Assembly: GCA_038316355.1 (NCBI GenBank)
Contig: JBBQAO010000042.1
Coordinates: 1 to 28,643, forward strand
Direction of reading: 5' to 3'
From: Ga0077527 sp038316355
GTDB lineage: Bacteria > Pseudomonadota > Gammaproteobacteria > Burkholderiales > SG8-41
Length of the DNA stretch: 28,643 bases
The notes under the pieces are model-generated. The model had not been told where the DNA came from. It saw only the letters and a list, made by a program, of their open reading frames with translations, and did no database searches. The position numbers and the translations under genes were made by a program. Shown here one piece after another: positions 16,461 to 23,312 of the stretch (position 1 is its first letter; each line of letters opens with the position of its first letter).

Positions 16461-16544
16461 AAGCCGACGAGATGCTAGTCGGCGGCATCTGCAGACTAAG
16501 CCGACGAGATGCTAATCGGCGGCATCAGCAGACTAAGCCGACAC
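16461..16544. repeat. 37-bp tandem direct repeat with hairpin potential
   Basis: The unit AAGCCGACGAGATGCTAGTC... (37 bases) occurs at 16461-16497 and again at 16498-16534 with two changes, and a third copy starts at 16535 and stops after about 8 bases. Within each unit GCCGAC pairs with GTCGGC or ATCGGC around GAGATGCTA. It lies between the MFS gene stop and the convergent regulator stop and may serve as a terminator without a U tract. Confidence 0.9.
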
Positions 16545-16605
16545 AATTCTCGACGGCAGCTAAACCTCACGCGGAGCCGGCAAACGTCTCGCCGGCGTAA
16601 GTCCC

Positions 16606-17574
16606 CTAATCCGGGGCAGCGATGGCCGCATCCTTCACCGCTTCGGCAATCAGCCAGTCGCGGAACGCCGCCACTGCCGGCCGTGTTTTGGCATGGGGCT
16701 CACACACCAGGTAATACGCCGACTGCAGCGGCACCCTGAGCGCAAACGGCATCACCAGCCGCCCGGCGGCAATGTCCTCCCCCGCCAGCGCCGGCATCGA
16801 CGCCACCACCCCGACAGCATCCATGGTCGCCTCAAACGCCAGCACGGCATGGCTGAAACGCGCGCCGCGCTTGGCGTCGATGCCCTTGACCTCGGCGGCC
16901 TTCAGCCAGACATCCCAGAACGATTCGCCGTCGTACATCTCGCCGGTGTCATCGTGCAGCAGCATGTGGTGCTTCAGATCTTCCGGCGTGCGCAACGGAT
17001 GCTCGCCGGTCAGCGCCTGCGGACTGCAGATCGGCGTGATGGTCAGCGGCAGCAGCTTGTAGACATCGAGATCAGGGTAATGGCCATGCCCGTAGAGGAT
17101 TGCCACGTCCGAGTCATCCAGCCAGGTCTCGATGGTGGCGCGCTCTGCGACATCGGCCTTGCCGTCAACACTGACGCGGCGCATGCGCGCGGAAATCCGC
17201 ACGTCGATCTCGTGGTGGGCAGCAATAAACCGGTGCAGCCGCGGCATCAGCCAGCGCGCCGCAAACGACGGCGCTGCGCTGACGGTCAGCATGCCGCCAC
17301 TGGTGTGGGTGCGCAGCCGGTCAACGGCCTGCGCCAGGCAGTCAAAACCTTCGCGCAACTTGGGCAGGCAGGCACTGGCGGCGTCCGTCAGCTCCAGCGC
17401 GCGGTTGTAGCGGTGGAACAGCTGGACGTTCAAATATTCTTCCAGCGTGCGGATCTGGTGGCTGACCGCTGCGGGGGTCACATTGAGCTCTACTGCGGCT
17501 TTTTTCACGCTCAAATGGCGGGCCGCGGCTTCAAAAGCCTTTAAGGCATTCAGAGGTGGCAGGCGTTGGGCCAT
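16606..17574 (-). CDS. LysR-family transcriptional regulator, GcvA-like
   Basis: A 322-residue LysR-type regulator. The N-terminal winged helix begins LPPLNALKAFEAAARHLSVK and contains the recognition helix of VTPAAVSHQIRTLEEYL (about 32-48). This form of the domain is typical of the GcvA subgroup. The effector domain starts near residue 90 (TVSAAPSFAARWLMPRLHRF) and reads like a periplasmic-binding-protein fold. GcvA controls glycine cleavage genes in E. coli, but homologues regulate many targets. Neither the MFS gene nor the small protein upstream is a clear target. The start is at ATG 17574, and a divergent 69-residue protein gene begins 173 bases away. Confidence 0.93.
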   Translation of the reverse strand: MAQRLPPLNALKAFEAAARHLSVKKAAVELNVTPAAVSHQIRTLEEYLNVQLFHRYNRALELTDAASACLPKLREGFDCLAQAVDRLRTHTSGGMLTVSAAPSFAARWLMPRLHRFIAAHHEIDVRISARMRRVSVDGKADVAERATIETWLDDSDVAILYGHGHYPDLDVYKLLPLTITPICSPQALTGEHPLRTPEDLKHHMLLHDDTGEMYDGESFWDVWLKAAEVKGIDAKRGARFSHAVLAFEATMDAVGVVASMPALAGEDIAAGRLVMPFALRVPLQSAYYLVCEPHAKTRPAVAAFRDWLIAEAVKDAAIAAPD

Positions 17575-17747
17575 AATCGGTATTCAGCTTAGCATAACTC
17601 ACTCGACTCCTCACAATATATCAGGTGCTGCGACGCAACAAACGGAGGGGTCCAGGGTCTATAATTCAGTCCGAACTCATTGAGTTATATAGCAGTGAGG
17701 CCCCAACGCCGGGACGGCGAACTTCTGTAAAGGTTAAAGAAAACATC

Positions 17748-17957
17748 ATGAACAGCAATTTTGAAGACAAATTCGGCTCAGTCATTTACGACAAGATCAA
17801 TTCCGTGCACATGAGCGCTACCGAGCGCCAGGCCGCCATAAACGCGATGCGCGACGCCGATGCGATCGTTGACGCCATTCTGTGGATCTTGCACAAGGTT
17901 GAGCAACTGGGTGCCCTGCTGTTCCTGAAGCCCGGCAGCCCCAGCCTGAAACACTGA
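17748..17957 (+). CDS. Small conserved-looking protein of unknown function, 69 residues
   Basis: A 69-residue acidic-to-neutral protein from ATG 17748, with a purine-rich AAAGAAAA just upstream. It reads as two amphipathic helices: INSVHMSATERQAAINAMRD and IVDAILWILHKVEQLGALLF, the second quite hydrophobic, with a short C-terminal PGSPSLKH tail. I do not recognise a family. The frame is open further upstream to 17625, but that part (rich in Arg, Pro and Ser) looks non-coding. The gene lies between the GcvA-like regulator (divergent) and a long hairpin. Base composition is lower in GC upstream than downstream. Confidence 0.55.
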   Translation: MNSNFEDKFGSVIYDKINSVHMSATERQAAINAMRDADAIVDAILWILHKVEQLGALLFLKPGSPSLKH

Positions 17958-18007
17958 TACGCGACTCTGCGTATCTCGCGGCTCCGCTCAGGGGTCCTCC
18001 TCCCTGA

Positions 18008-18057
18008 GGGCCTGTTAACCATCATTTCGTGAGTGCGAAATGACGGTTAACAGGCCC
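18008..18057. repeat. 22-bp near-perfect hairpin
   Basis: GGGCCTGTTAACC... (18008-18029) and ...GGTTAACAGGCCC (18036-18057) are reverse complements at 21 of 22 positions, with a six-base loop (TGAGTG). No U tract follows on either strand, so it is not a standard intrinsic terminator. It follows the 69-residue protein gene by 50 bases. Confidence 0.95.
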
Positions 18058-18094
18058 TTGTCACTGCGGTACCGCAGCTGTGCACCTGAGTAAA

Positions 18095-18122
18095 CGCGGC
18101 GGCTAACCCCGCCGCTTTTTTT
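18095..18122 (+). terminator. Rho-independent terminator
   Basis: A GC-rich stem GCGGCG / CGCCGC (around CGCGGCGGCTAACCCCGCCG) is followed by seven T residues at 18116-18122. It lies downstream of the small protein gene and the long hairpin and would end a plus-strand transcript before the bactofilin gene. Confidence 0.85.
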
Positions 18123-18394
18123 GTCCGCCAACGGCTGCCGCCGGCTCCGGCACGTCGCCCTGCAACGACCCGAAACACCTTGCAAAAACAATGCAGTAAG
18201 GGATGCCCCGCAACCCCCGTCTCCGGCACACGACGCATTTCAGCCCGGATCCCCGCCTGCGCCGGGAAAAAATATATAAATAATTGTTTTTATTGATACT
18301 TTTTTCTGGCCCTGATGTTGCTTGGTGAATAAGCGTTGCAAATCGTTGATTTTCCAAGCGTCCCGTACCGGGCGCGCCAATTTCAGGAGGCTCC

Positions 18395-18961
18395 ATGATG
18401 AATCGAGATACATTCTTCAAAAAACGCGAAGAACCCGTCCCCCGCAACGTCAACGTCACCCCGGCACTGGGCACCCACGGCCATCCCGCTGACCCCACTG
18501 CCCGCCCTGCGAATCCCCTGCTGACCCCCGCGCAAACATCACCAACAGCGTCAACACCGGAACGCGCCAAATCCGCGGCCGGCACCGGCAGCAAGTTGAT
18601 CGTCGGACCGGACATCAAGTTGAAGGGCGCCGAGATCACCGACTGCGACACGCTGGTGGTCGAAGGTACCGTCGAAGCCGCGATGGACAGCCGCGTCGTG
18701 CAGATCGCCGAAAACGGTGTATTCAACGGCACCGTCAGCATCGACATCGCCGAAATCCACGGCCGCTTCGACGGCGAACTGACCGCGCGCGACCAGCTGA
18801 TCATCCACGCCACCGGGCGCGTATCCGGCAAGATCCGCTACGGCAAGATCAAGATCGAGGAAGGCGCGGAAATCAGCGGCGATATCGCCCGCATTGATCG
18901 CAACGAGGCGCGGTCGCTGCGCGCCACGCCGCCGCCGCTGCTGAAATCAGCCCCGGCGTAA
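18395..18961 (+). CDS. Bactofilin (polymer-forming cytoskeletal protein)
   Basis: A 188-residue bactofilin. The N-terminal 65 residues are proline- and threonine-rich and unstructured. The remaining part is the beta-helical bactofilin domain, starting SKLIVGPDIKLKGAEITDCD and showing regular 'V-x-G-x-V/I' rungs (LVVEGTVEAAM, NGVFNGTVSIDIAEIHGRFD, LIIHATGRVSGKIRYGKIKIEEGAEISGDI). Bactofilins polymerise without nucleotide and help localise proteins for cell shape or wall synthesis. AGGAGG lies eight bases before the ATG. Often a LytM/M23 peptidase gene is beside such genes; none is here. The next gene is convergent. Confidence 0.95.
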   Translation: MMNRDTFFKKREEPVPRNVNVTPALGTHGHPADPTARPANPLLTPAQTSPTASTPERAKSAAGTGSKLIVGPDIKLKGAEITDCDTLVVEGTVEAAMDSRVVQIAENGVFNGTVSIDIAEIHGRFDGELTARDQLIIHATGRVSGKIRYGKIKIEEGAEISGDIARIDRNEARSLRATPPPLLKSAPA

Positions 18962-18980
18962 ACGATCGGGAATCCTCCGG

Positions 18981-19595
18981 CTACTGCGGTACCGGGGCCG
19001 CTGGCGCCCCGGCAACTTTCTGCACGGTGCTGAATTCGGCAAGAATCAGGTCGTTCAACTCGCGCGGTATCGGCACCACGCGCGACTGCAGCAGTTGCAG
19101 CATCTGCTCGCGCTCCTGCGCCGGCAGGCGTTCGTACTCGGTGCGCGCATCCGCGGCGATCGCGCGCTTCCCGGCCGCCGTCAACGCAGCCAGGCGCTCA
19201 TGCGCGCCACGAACTGCAGAAGCCTTCAGCGCCAGTTCCTCAACGATCAGCGGCCGCGCCAGCGCGTTTTTCGGGTCGGCCATCATGCGTATCAGGTTGT
19301 CGTAAACTTCGGCACGCTGTGTTGCGGTCAGATGCACAAAGCCGGCATCAACCAATTGGCGCAACTGCTCTTCACTGACCCCATGAACCCCCGCCAGTGC
19401 CGCAGGCGCAGACTGTTTGACTGCCGCCGGCGGCACGCTGCTGACCGCTGATTCCAGCACCGAGGTCGCCATCTGGTCGCGCAGCATCCTCAGCAGGAAC
19501 AGTGTCAGCGGATCGGCGGCATGCACCGGCACCGCCACTGTTGCCAGCAGCAGAGTGATGGAGACACCTCGCCTGACGCGCTGCAGATTGAACAT
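18981..19595 (-). CDS. Secreted protein of unknown function
   Basis: A 204-residue protein with a clear Sec signal peptide: RVRRGVSITLLLATVAVPVHA, with likely cleavage after AHA (about residue 26), giving a periplasmic or secreted product. The mature part is helical and rich in Ala, Leu, Arg and Glu (VSEEQLRQLVDAGF; LPAQEREQMLQLLQSR), without catalytic motifs or cysteines. I do not recognise a family. It is convergent with the bactofilin gene, 19 bases apart, and no terminator is visible in between. No strong ribosome site precedes ATG 19595. Confidence 0.75.
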   Translation of the reverse strand: MFNLQRVRRGVSITLLLATVAVPVHAADPLTLFLLRMLRDQMATSVLESAVSSVPPAAVKQSAPAALAGVHGVSEEQLRQLVDAGFVHLTATQRAEVYDNLIRMMADPKNALARPLIVEELALKASAVRGAHERLAALTAAGKRAIAADARTEYERLPAQEREQMLQLLQSRVVPIPRELNDLILAEFSTVQKVAGAPAAPVPQ

Positions 19596-19709
19596 GGAAG
19601 TGTGGCCCCGTGAAGGGCGGGATTACTGCGAAGGACTCCATGAAACCGCCGTACGGCGCACGGTGTCAAGACGACGTCGCCAGACACACCCCGGCAATTT
19701 ATATAATCC

Positions 19710-19725
19710 GTTGTTTTTAAACAAC
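19710..19725 (-). terminator. Possible terminator after the zinc-ribbon protein
   Basis: GTTGTTT-TT-AAACAAC (19710-19725) is a perfect small inverted repeat immediately after the TAA of the minus-strand gene ending at 19727. The stem is AT-rich and weak, and no long U tract follows, so efficiency is doubtful. Confidence 0.35.
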
Positions 19726-19726
19726 T

Positions 19727-20134
19727 TTATACGGACTCGACACGCCACTGCCGGTCGCATTTTTTGCACGCCACGCGCATCCACTGCGGATGCTCACCGG
19801 CCTCGACAACGCCCGCGTCGAGTACGCGGATCACGCCGTAACTCGCGCAATCAGGGCACACGCATTGCTCCGCCAGCGACTCGGCACGACCCAGCATGCG
19901 CATGTAGCGGCGCATCGCGCCGATGCCGAGCAAGGTCGCCGCAATGATCATGGCCAGGGATTTCAATGACAGCGGTCCCGGCCCGCGCAGATTCAGTTCC
20001 TCCATCAGCGCCATGATCAGCACCGCGCAGAGGAAACCCGTAACAAAGTAGACATGGCTTTCGATCAACTGGCGCTCGTACCAGATGCGGAATCCCAGCC
20101 GGGCAATGCCTTGCGCGGGGGTCGCCATGTACAC
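19727..20134 (-). CDS. Membrane protein with C-terminal zinc ribbon
   Basis: A 135-residue protein with two membrane helices (VYFVTGFLCAVLIMALMEEL at about 28-47 and SLAMIIAATLLGIGAM at about 59-74). A soluble C-terminal domain holds CVCPDC (91-96) and CKKC (123-126), a four-cysteine zinc-ribbon arrangement. The domain probably lies in the cytoplasm, with a positive-inside RRYMRMLGR just after the second helix. I do not recognise a named family. The start is ATG 20134 or ATG 20128. It begins 32 bases downstream of the 370-residue protein's stop on the same strand, so it could be co-transcribed with the selenoprotein locus, though no functional link is known. Confidence 0.8.
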   Translation of the reverse strand: MYMATPAQGIARLGFRIWYERQLIESHVYFVTGFLCAVLIMALMEELNLRGPGPLSLKSLAMIIAATLLGIGAMRRYMRMLGRAESLAEQCVCPDCASYGVIRVLDAGVVEAGEHPQWMRVACKKCDRQWRVESV

Positions 20135-20166
20135 CTCAGTTCGGCGGAGCGGTCGCGCGCGACCGT

Positions 20167-21279
20167 TTACCGCCGCCGGAAATCCTCCACCGATTTGGCC
20201 AGCTTGCCGTCGGCGGTTTTCAGTGCGCGGGTCACTGGCAGCGTCGCGCCGAAGGTCGGCACATAAGCCGAGTGTTTGCCGGCGCCGCCGATCACCGCAA
20301 TCAGGATGTCTTCGGCGCGCTGCACCGCGTAGAGCACATCATCCGGCTTCGGATTGGCCAGCCGTTCCTTGAAGGTAATTTTGACGCGACGGTCGATATT
20401 CTCCTGCGACAGTTTGCTGACCGCGATATGGGCATGCTGTTGGAGAAACTGCTTCGCTTCGCTCTTGGAAAATTTGGCCGCAATCATCTTCGCGTGTTCC
20501 GGCCCCATGATCACCAGCGGCTGCGCCTGGTAATAAATATCATTGACGCCGGCGATACCCATGGTGCCGGCGATCGTCATCAGCACGCCTTCCGCTGTCA
20601 GGCTCTCGTGATCGTTGACGTTGTGCGGGCACTCGGCACCGATCACCGTCACCGCGCTCGCCTCGGCCGGCAGGCCGCGTTCAACATGCAGCGGCTCCCA
20701 CGGGCTTTCAGCTTCGTTCTCGGCGACCAGATAACTGTACTTGGCCGGCGAACCGAAGGTCGACATGTCGCCCAGCGCCGGAATCGCGCCGCCGATGTTG
20801 ACCAGTGCCAGACGGATCGCGCGACCGATGGCGGCATTGGCCTGCCACCCCGGACCAAAAGCATTGTGGCCGCCATTGACATCCAGTTCCTTCGCAACCG
20901 GACCGTTGACAATGACCAGCGGCGCACACAGATGGGTCGTGGCCTGCACGCCGTAAAGATTCAGCCGCTCCTCGCACATCGCCTCGATCGCCAGCATCAA
21001 AAGCGGGAAATACCGCGGCTGGCAACCCGCCATCACCGCATTCGCGGCGAGCCGCAACGGTGTGGCCTCGCCCCAGCGCGGTGGAATTTTCGCGACAGGC
21101 TGATCCCACGGCCGGTCGCAGTATTCGAGCATTGCCGCAACACGCGCCTCAGTCGGCGGCACGATGGGCAAACCATCGCTCCAGCCCTTCTCCCGCATCA
21201 GCGCGTTGACGGCGTCAAAATCGTCCTCGGCCTCAATGCTCGCACCCGACGCCTCCAGCAGTTGCGTCAGGTTGCTCAT
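20167..21279 (-). CDS. Conserved protein of unknown function beside the selenoprotein
   Basis: A 370-residue protein, probably cytosolic, with no signal peptide or membrane helix. It reads as a well-kept, non-repetitive enzyme-like sequence: GWSDGLPIVPPTEARV (32-47), NAVMAGCQPRYFPLL, GVQATTHLCAPLVIVNGPVA, a glycine-rich GGHNAFGPGWQANAAIGRA, and GAECPHNVNDHES. Several conserved-looking Cys and His residues could be redox or metal sites. I do not recognise a characterised family. AGGAG-like GGAG lies nine bases before ATG 21279. It lies on the same strand downstream of the UGSC selenoprotein, but 228 bases of repeat sequence lie between, so co-transcription is possible, not certain. Its function may be linked to the selenoprotein; this is inference from position. 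Confidence 0.85.
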   Translation of the reverse strand: MSNLTQLLEASGASIEAEDDFDAVNALMREKGWSDGLPIVPPTEARVAAMLEYCDRPWDQPVAKIPPRWGEATPLRLAANAVMAGCQPRYFPLLMLAIEAMCEERLNLYGVQATTHLCAPLVIVNGPVAKELDVNGGHNAFGPGWQANAAIGRAIRLALVNIGGAIPALGDMSTFGSPAKYSYLVAENEAESPWEPLHVERGLPAEASAVTVIGAECPHNVNDHESLTAEGVLMTIAGTMGIAGVNDIYYQAQPLVIMGPEHAKMIAAKFSKSEAKQFLQQHAHIAVSKLSQENIDRRVKITFKERLANPKPDDVLYAVQRAEDILIAVIGGAGKHSAYVPTFGATLPVTRALKTADGKLAKSVEDFRRR

Positions 21280-21329
21280 TTCATCTGCTCCATCGACAGA
21301 TATCCGGCAAGAAGCTGGAACAACTTCTT

Positions 21330-21470
21330 GTCGCCAATATCTCCCCTCTCGGTCCCTCTTCCCCGACCCTTCTCCCGGAGGGAGAAGGGAGGTAAATGCT
21401 TCCTCTCTCCCTTCGGGAGAGAGACCAGGAGAGAGGGACAGAGGGGCCGGGGGTGAGGGAAACAGGCGTT
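21330..21470. repeat. GC-rich dispersed repeat block
   Basis: A polypyrimidine/polypurine segment with several self-complementary parts: CTTCTCCCGGAGGGAGAAG (21371-21389) and CTCTCCCTTCGGGAGAG (21404-21420), and flanking CCCTC / GAGGG runs. It belongs to the same general type as the blocks at 7149 and 26770-27092, though the 16-base core is absent here. It separates the selenoprotein stop from the 370-residue protein gene and may attenuate transcription between them. Confidence 0.7.
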
Positions 21471-21507
21471 GCCCGATTCCCCGGTCTTCAACAACATTTG
21501 CGGCACA

Positions 21508-22050
21508 CTAAGCACCGGAGCTCTCCTGAAACAGTTTCACGATTTGCGGTATCGCGTGATCAGCGCGCGCCTTGACCTCGTCAATCGCCAGACCACCGAG
21601 CGGATGCGGGATCAGCAGCAAAGGCAGATCCGGCGTACCGAATACACGTGCCTGAGCCTGACCCAGTTTCATGAAGGGTCCCGAACAGATCACTGCAGTC
21701 GTCAGACCGCGCTTCCTGAGATTCGACATGTCGTGGACACTCCACGACGTGCACGACCCTCAGTCGGCCATTGCGCTGATGACGTAGTCCGATTCCGCAG
21801 CGAGTTGATCAAGGATGGCACCGGGCGCCGGCAGACTGACGCTGTCTTTGCGCAGCGACACCACCGAGGCCACCGGCAGCAGCGCCTTGACGCCGTCAAC
21901 GATGAAACGCAGCAGATGGTCGGCATTGCCTTTGCTGTTGTCGAGTATGCCGAGGCGGATGCCACCTTTGGCGACAGCGCGGGTCTCGGTGACCGCAACA
22001 GCCTGCGGCGACGGCGCTTCCGGAACAACCAGACGGATTTTCTGAATCAT
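21508..22050 (-). CDS. UGSC-family selenoprotein (in-frame UGA as selenocysteine)
   Basis: Reading from ATG 22050 (AGGAG seven bases upstream) gives 96 residues up to ...VISAMAD, then TGA at 21762-21760, then in the same frame 83 residues beginning GSCTSWSVHDMSNLRKRG and ending at TAG 21510-21508. Translating TGA as selenocysteine yields a 180-residue protein with U97-G-S-C100. This matches the UGSC family, known from metagenome surveys to include selenoproteins, with Cys forms elsewhere. The UxxC motif is of thiol/selenol redox type. The N-terminal part (KGGIRLGILDNSKGNADHLL) and the part after the motif (GLTTAVICSGPF) form an alpha/beta fold. A hairpin fitting bacterial SECIS rules follows the UGA. 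No signal peptide is seen. Biochemical function is unknown. An ordinary caller would report two broken genes. Confidence 0.88.
21724..21762 (-). promoter_or_regulatory. Candidate bacterial SECIS element
   Basis: Counting the U of UGA (21762) as 1, bases 15-21 (GUCGUGG) pair perfectly with bases 27-33 (CCACGAC), leaving the loop A22-G-U-G-U26. G23 and U24 therefore sit in the apical loop. These are the loop bases and positions recognised by SelB in the E. coli fdhF element. The stem starts 11 bases after the UGA, a normal distance. The bulged U17 of fdhF is not reproduced, since U17's place is within the paired stem. Confidence 0.75.
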
Positions 22051-22210
22051 GTTGATCTCCTGCGGACGATTGAAGCGCCTCCGTCATCCTGAATTCGCGG
22101 AGGGCATCCGGACTTTAGCGCATGCGCCTTTGCGTCGCAATGCGGCAGCACAGCCACCCATTCCACTAATTGGGCCTGCACTGACCATTTTTACTGCAAG
22201 CGCCGGGGGC

Positions 22211-22879
22211 TTATCTCACGAGCGTTTTTCCCGGCGTCCCAGGTGTGCCGGCACGATCAAAACCGTACAGCGCCACGACGGTCGCTACAGCCACCACCGG
22301 GCCGGCAAAAGGATGGAGGATGGATGCCAGGATCGGTGCCACCAGAATCAGATGGCGCAACCCCCAGCTGTACAAAAGGCCGGCACGACGCGCATAGGCC
22401 GATCCGACAGCAGACCAGCGCTGGCGCGCCTCGGAACCCACCGGCATGGCGCAGATGAAACTGACATGGTTGTAAAAACGCACAGCCATCGTCGAGAATA
22501 CGAGGGCTGAAAACAGCAGCACCATCAGCACCAGCTCTTGCGCCAGATGCACGCTCAGCCCTTTCAACCTGAAAACGGTGCCATCGAAGCTGACATGCAA
22601 GGACGGGGCTGCCATGGTTACAGTGCCAATCAGGCCCAGCACGGCCGTCGATGCCGTCAGCGTGGCCGACATCAGCGAGTTGCGCAGCGTCTGCACCGCG
22701 AGAATTTCGGAGCCGGTCTGCGCCGATACTGCAGTAAACCACTCCTGCCGCAGGTTGGCATGTGCGCTGCGCGCCATTCGCGCAGGATCGCGGCGCTGCA
22801 TGATCATCAGGAACACTTCATACCCGGCGAGCACGGCGATCGTCACCATCAGGGCCAGCCACGGCAACAGTTCGCTCAT
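22211..22879 (-). CDS. DUF599-family membrane protein
   Basis: A 222-residue inner-membrane protein resembling DUF599: an N-terminal helix (LPWLALMVTIAVLAGYEVFL), a cytoplasmic segment RREP-like (RRDPARMARSAHANLRQEWF), then QTLRNSLMSATLTASTAVLGLIGTV and two or three further helices near the end. Function of the family is unknown. The start is ATG 22879, which overlaps the stop of the preceding DUF6691 gene as ATGA, so it is coupled to the sulfur operon. The longer frame upstream is the wrong-frame reading of that gene. The gene ends the operon; no terminator is obvious in the 160 bases before the selenoprotein gene. Confidence 0.85.
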   Translation of the reverse strand: MSELLPWLALMVTIAVLAGYEVFLMIMQRRDPARMARSAHANLRQEWFTAVSAQTGSEILAVQTLRNSLMSATLTASTAVLGLIGTVTMAAPSLHVSFDGTVFRLKGLSVHLAQELVLMVLLFSALVFSTMAVRFYNHVSFICAMPVGSEARQRWSAVGSAYARRAGLLYSWGLRHLILVAPILASILHPFAGPVVAVATVVALYGFDRAGTPGTPGKTLVR

Positions 22880-23301
22880 TGCGGCGCCTTCACCCGGTTT
22901 TCGAGCAATTCCCATATCCCCATGCCCGCCAGCATCGCCGCGACAAATACCAGCGCCTTCACCTCGCCCATGCCCAGCGCGACCAGACCGGGACCCGGGC
23001 AGAACCCGGCGATGCCCCAACCGATGCCGAACAACAGACTGCCGCCCACCAGGCGATGATCAATGTCGCGCGATGCAGGCAAGCGCATGGGCGCTCCCAG
23101 CAGAGAAACAACCCGTTTACGCGCAACGAAAAAAGCGATTGTGCCGACTGCAATCGCGCCGCCCATCACGAACGCGAGCGACGGATCCCAATCACCGGCG
23201 AGGTCGAGAAACCCCAGCACCTTCACCGGGTTCGCCATGCCGGACACGATGAGGCCGAGCCCGAAGACCAGGCCGGCGAGAAACGAAGCAACGAGATTCA
23301 T
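22876..23301 (-). CDS. YeeE/YedE-type sulfur transport protein (DUF6691 half)
   Basis: A 141-residue membrane protein with about four helices, the second half of a split YeeE/YedE transporter. The diagnostic motif is GWGIAGFCPGPGLVALG with C101. An early VSGMANPVKVLGFLDLAGDWDPSL is also typical of DUF6691. In full-length YeeE (E. coli, Spirochaeta) conserved cysteines pass thiosulfate through the membrane; here each half carries part of the cysteine set. The start is ATG 23301, where the family sequence begins. It lies 11 bases after its partner's stop and overlaps the DUF599 start. It probably imports a reduced sulfur compound into the cell. Confidence 0.92.
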   Translation of the reverse strand: MNLVASFLAGLVFGLGLIVSGMANPVKVLGFLDLAGDWDPSLAFVMGGAIAVGTIAFFVARKRVVSLLGAPMRLPASRDIDHRLVGGSLLFGIGWGIAGFCPGPGLVALGMGEVKALVFVAAMLAGMGIWELLENRVKAPQ

Positions 23302-23312
23302 CGACGTATTCC

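Noticed and set aside
16461..16544. CRISPR array
   Set aside because: The 37-bp units are directly adjacent with no unique spacers, and no cas gene is present.
18064..18077. 14-bp perfect palindrome CTGCGGTACCGCAG as an operator
   Set aside because: It lies inside a transcribed trailer between a hairpin and a terminator, with no promoter nearby; chance or structural role is more likely.
20272..21456. 394-residue open frame on the plus strand opposite the 370-residue gene
   Set aside because: Composition is rich in Arg, His and Gln, with no recognisable domain; a shadow of a high-GC gene.
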